Shown: positions 61,992 to 64,000 of the stretch, piece after piece
Layout of the letters: each line of letters begins with the position of its first letter
How positions within the stretch are numbered: the first letter of the stretch is position 1
Source of the DNA: Nocardia arthritidis
Lineage (GTDB): Bacteria; Actinomycetota; Actinomycetes; Mycobacteriales; Mycobacteriaceae
Length of the DNA: 64,000 nt
Assembly (NCBI RefSeq): GCF_011801145.1
Contig: NZ_CP046172.1
Coordinates: forward strand, 4,092,001 to 4,156,000
Reading direction: 5' to 3'
Made by a program: the position numbers and the translations under genes
The notes under the pieces: model-generated
The model's database searches: none
Told to the model about the DNA's origin: nothing
What the model saw: the letters and a program-made list of their open reading frames with translations, nothing else

Positions 61992-63041
61992 GTGCCAACT
62001 CCAAGATTCGAATCCATTGGCGTACACCTGCCGACGGCATCACTCTCGACCGCCGAAATGCTCGCGGAGATCGGCGATCGGCTGACCGTGGACCTGGCCC
62101 GGGTCACCGGTGTCCGGGAACGGCGGGTATACAGTCGCACCGAAAACGACTACGAGGATTCGTTCGCGCTGGCGAAAAAGGCCGCGAATATCTGTTTGGC
62201 GAACTCTCGATACAGTGCGCGGGATCTCGACATCGTGATCTCGACATCGATTACCCGCACCAGGGATCGGACCAAATTCTGCTTCGAGCCGCCATTCAGT
62301 CTGATGCTCCGCAATGAACTCGGCGCACCGGAAGCCGCGTATTTCGATATTTCCAATGCGTGCGCCGGGATGATCACCGGTGTGATGGTGCTGGATCGAA
62401 TGATTCGCGCGGGTGTGGTCGAAAATGGGCTCGTGGTCAGCGGGGAGCAGATCACGCCGATCGCCGAGACCGCGGTTCGGGAGATCGTCGGTGACCTCGA
62501 CCCTCAGTTCGCCGCGCTGACAGTGGGTGATGCCGGTGCCGCCGTAATACTCGACGCTGACGGTGGCCCCGGCGACCTCATCGATTATGTGGAGACGATG
62601 ACCTGTGCCGAATACGCTGAGTTGTGTATCGGTATGCCCAGCGACAAGAGCCAAGGCATCGCGATGTACACCGACAGTGTCTCGATGCACAACGCCAACC
62701 GGTACCTTCAGGGTATTCAGTGGGCCATCGATTATTTAGCGGCACAGGGGAAGTCGTTCGATTCCGAGGGTTTCGACTTCGTCATCCATCACCAGTTCAG
62801 CTCGACTGCGATCGCACAGATCCAGGAAATCAGCGAGCGGGAACTGGGATTACCCATGCCGCGGAGCCTGTTGACACTGGAACGATTCGGCAATACGTCC
62901 TCGACGTCGCATTTCGTTGTGCTGCACGAGTATCTGCGCCGAGGCGTGATCGAGAAGGGCGCGAAGGTGCTACTGGTGCCGACGGCTTCGGGGATGGTGT
63001 TCGGTCAGCTTTCCGCATCCGTATCTCTCACTGTGGCCTGA
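61992..63041 (+). CDS. 3-oxoacyl-ACP synthase III family protein, second copy
   Basis: A 349-aa FabH-like enzyme starting at a GTG seven bases after AAGGAG, 11 bases after the FAS-I stop. The triad is present: Cys124 in DISNACAGM, His in the HHQFSST motif near residue 256, and Asn in RFGNTSSTS. LTVGDAGAAVIL is the usual glycine-rich segment. It is a full-length, canonical KAS III, unlike the shorter copy before FAS-I. It may prime FAS-I, extend its product once, or offload it onto the peptide. It is the last gene of the cluster in this window. Confidence 0.9.
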   Translation: MPTPRFESIGVHLPTASLSTAEMLAEIGDRLTVDLARVTGVRERRVYSRTENDYEDSFALAKKAANICLANSRYSARDLDIVISTSITRTRDRTKFCFEPPFSLMLRNELGAPEAAYFDISNACAGMITGVMVLDRMIRAGVVENGLVVSGEQITPIAETAVREIVGDLDPQFAALTVGDAGAAVILDADGGPGDLIDYVETMTCAEYAELCIGMPSDKSQGIAMYTDSVSMHNANRYLQGIQWAIDYLAAQGKSFDSEGFDFVIHHQFSSTAIAQIQEISERELGLPMPRSLLTLERFGNTSSTSHFVVLHEYLRRGVIEKGAKVLLVPTASGMVFGQLSASVSLTVA

Positions 63042-63121
63042 ACGATGTCGATTACGCTCTACGATCCCGCTCGGGGTGTCGCTGAGGTGCGGGGAGCCTT
63101 GCTCAGCACCCGATGACCGCC

Positions 63122-64000
63122 TCAGACGACGAATTCGGCACCGTCGGAACAGATTTCCACACCTGCCTGCTCGACCAGAGTGCTCGCGGTAGAGCGAGGA
63201 TCCAGGAGGGGGTTGGTGTTGTTGAGGTGGGTGTAGATCCGGCGCAGGTTCGGATGGTGGGCTAGTGCGGCGAGCGTGCCGTTGTGGCCGGTGATGGGCA
63301 GATGGCCCATTCGGGCCTGTTGCGTGCCTGGATGCGAGCCAATGGTGGTGCCCATTTCGTCGGCGCTGAAGAATGTGCCGTCCAATAGTGCGCAGTCGGC
63401 GGAAGTCAGTAGATCGTCCAGGCCGGTCGGCCGTGCGGGCAGGCAGGGGGCGTACAGCAACGCCCGGCCGGTCGCCGTGTCCTCGATTCGCAGGGCGGTG
63501 ACCCAGTGGTCGTCCCTGGCCGCCGCCACGACGTACTTCGGTGTCTTGTGGCCGACCGGGTGAGCGGTCACGCGCAGCCCACCGGCCAGGTCGAAGCCGC
63601 CAGGCCGGACGCTGTCGCGCCACATCCACGGCGCGTAGCGGTCGAGCAGGCCGCGCAGCGGCAGCGAGTCGAGCACCGCCGTTGTGGCGTAAACGGTCAG
63701 ATCCGTTGCACCGCGCAGGATCAGCAAACCCAGTGTGTGATCCACTTCGGCATCGGTCAGCAGCACACCGCGCACGGGAGTGTCCCGTGGTTGCGGGCCG
63801 GGCCGCAGCGCCGGGGTGCCGAGCAGCTGCGCGCGGATGTCCGGAGAGGCATTGAGCAACCACCAGTCACGCGAATTGCCGCTGACGGCAACGCATTCCT
63901 GACTACGTGGCGGCAGCGTCCCGCGGCGAGCCCCGAGACATAATGCGCAGGCACAGTTCCATTGCGGGAAACCGCCGCCCGCGGCGGTGCCGAGCAGAAT
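63122..64000 (-). CDS. pqqB: PqqB-like metallo-beta-lactamase-fold protein, N-terminus cut by window edge
   Basis: The frame runs off the window. The visible 292 residues match PqqB: ILLGTAAGGGFPQWNC with the zinc motif NCACALC, SQECVAVSGNSRDWWLLNASPDIR, LLTDAEVDHTLGLLILRG, and YTHLNNTNPLLDP near the C-terminus. PqqB acts in pyrroloquinoline quinone biosynthesis as an oxygenase of the processed PqqA peptide. Its partners (pqqA, C, D, E) would lie beyond the window. It converges on the KAS III gene across an 80-base gap that contains a possible hairpin (CTGAG near 63072 and CTCAG near 63100). Confidence 0.88.
   Translation of the reverse strand: MLLGTAAGGGFPQWNCACALCLGARRGTLPPRSQECVAVSGNSRDWWLLNASPDIRAQLLGTPALRPGPQPRDTPVRGVLLTDAEVDHTLGLLILRGATDLTVYATTAVLDSLPLRGLLDRYAPWMWRDSVRPGGFDLAGGLRVTAHPVGHKTPKYVVAAARDDHWVTALRIEDTATGRALLYAPCLPARPTGLDDLLTSADCALLDGTFFSADEMGTTIGSHPGTQQARMGHLPITGHNGTLAALAHHPNLRRIYTHLNNTNPLLDPRSTASTLVEQAGVEICSDGAEFVV

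Noticed and set aside
63042..63121. A rho-independent terminator between KAS III and PqqB
   Set aside because: A CTGAG/CTCAG pairing with flanking GGGTG/CACCC exists, but the loop is about 15 bases and no T tract follows, so it is noted only as a possibility.

Overview
The window is a GC-rich actinobacterial chromosome segment, most likely from Nocardia or a close mycolic-acid relative. The main pointers are a 3,101-residue mycobacterial-type FAS-I, several Nocardia-style secreted proteins including one with a glycine-zipper tail, DUF3311 paired with a sodium/solute symporter, and many AraC, MarR, GntR and SARP regulators. No rRNA or intact tRNA is present. One tRNA 3'-end fragment is seen.

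Layout. (1) 1-5771: a tightly coupled minus-strand operon (aromatic amino acid ammonia-lyase, Rieske oxygenase, 58-aa zinc-ribbon protein, aryl-CoA ligase cut by the window edge), divergent from a LysR regulator, with a perfect dyad carrying a T-N11-A motif between them. (2) 5807-11118: mixed accessory genes (YbaK-like deacylase, small secreted Cys protein, AraC, DUF6506, an internally duplicated unknown protein, a secreted polysaccharide-lyase-like protein, YbjQ). (3) 11129-16471: an M20 amidohydrolase / DUF3311 / sodium symporter operon followed by a ThDP enzyme resembling pyruvate dehydrogenase E1. (4) 16783-27459: an M64 peptidase, regulators, a Cys-phosphatase lipoprotein, a PPOX/MarR pair and a GntR/VOC/SDR set, mixed with gene relics (esterase, sedolisin, transposase, MarR). 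(5) 27458-32371: an AfsR-type regulator divergent from an E1-like (ThiF/MoeB) enzyme with an N-terminal winged-helix/RRE-like domain, a 26-codon frame start-stop overlapped with it, and a DUF6193-type protein; this looks like a small peptide-modification (RiPP-like) locus. (6) 32444-38757: membrane proteins, a decayed three-repeat type I-E CRISPR array, a methyltransferase, a pentapeptide-repeat protein and an acyl-CoA ligase-like enzyme. (7) 39190-39259: a strong hairpin and the 3' end of a tRNA-Pro-like gene, a likely attachment site. (8) 39447-63041: a biosynthetic cluster in a single direction: SARP regulator, MacB-like ABC exporter, NRPS (A-PCP-C, predicted glycine), NRPS (A with inserted methyltransferase, PCP, C), KAS III-like protein, complete FAS-I, second KAS III. 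(9) 63122-64000: the C-terminal part of PqqB on the opposite strand, cut by the window edge.

The standout is region 8. A whole multifunctional FAS-I sits between two KAS III homologues directly behind two overlapping NRPS genes, with its own SARP activator and exporter. The simplest reading is that the FAS-I makes a dedicated acyl chain and that the KAS III proteins and terminal C domains prime, transfer or release it onto a short, probably methylated, glycine-containing peptide. The hairpin and tRNA fragment suggest the cluster lies on an integrated island whose other end is beyond the window.
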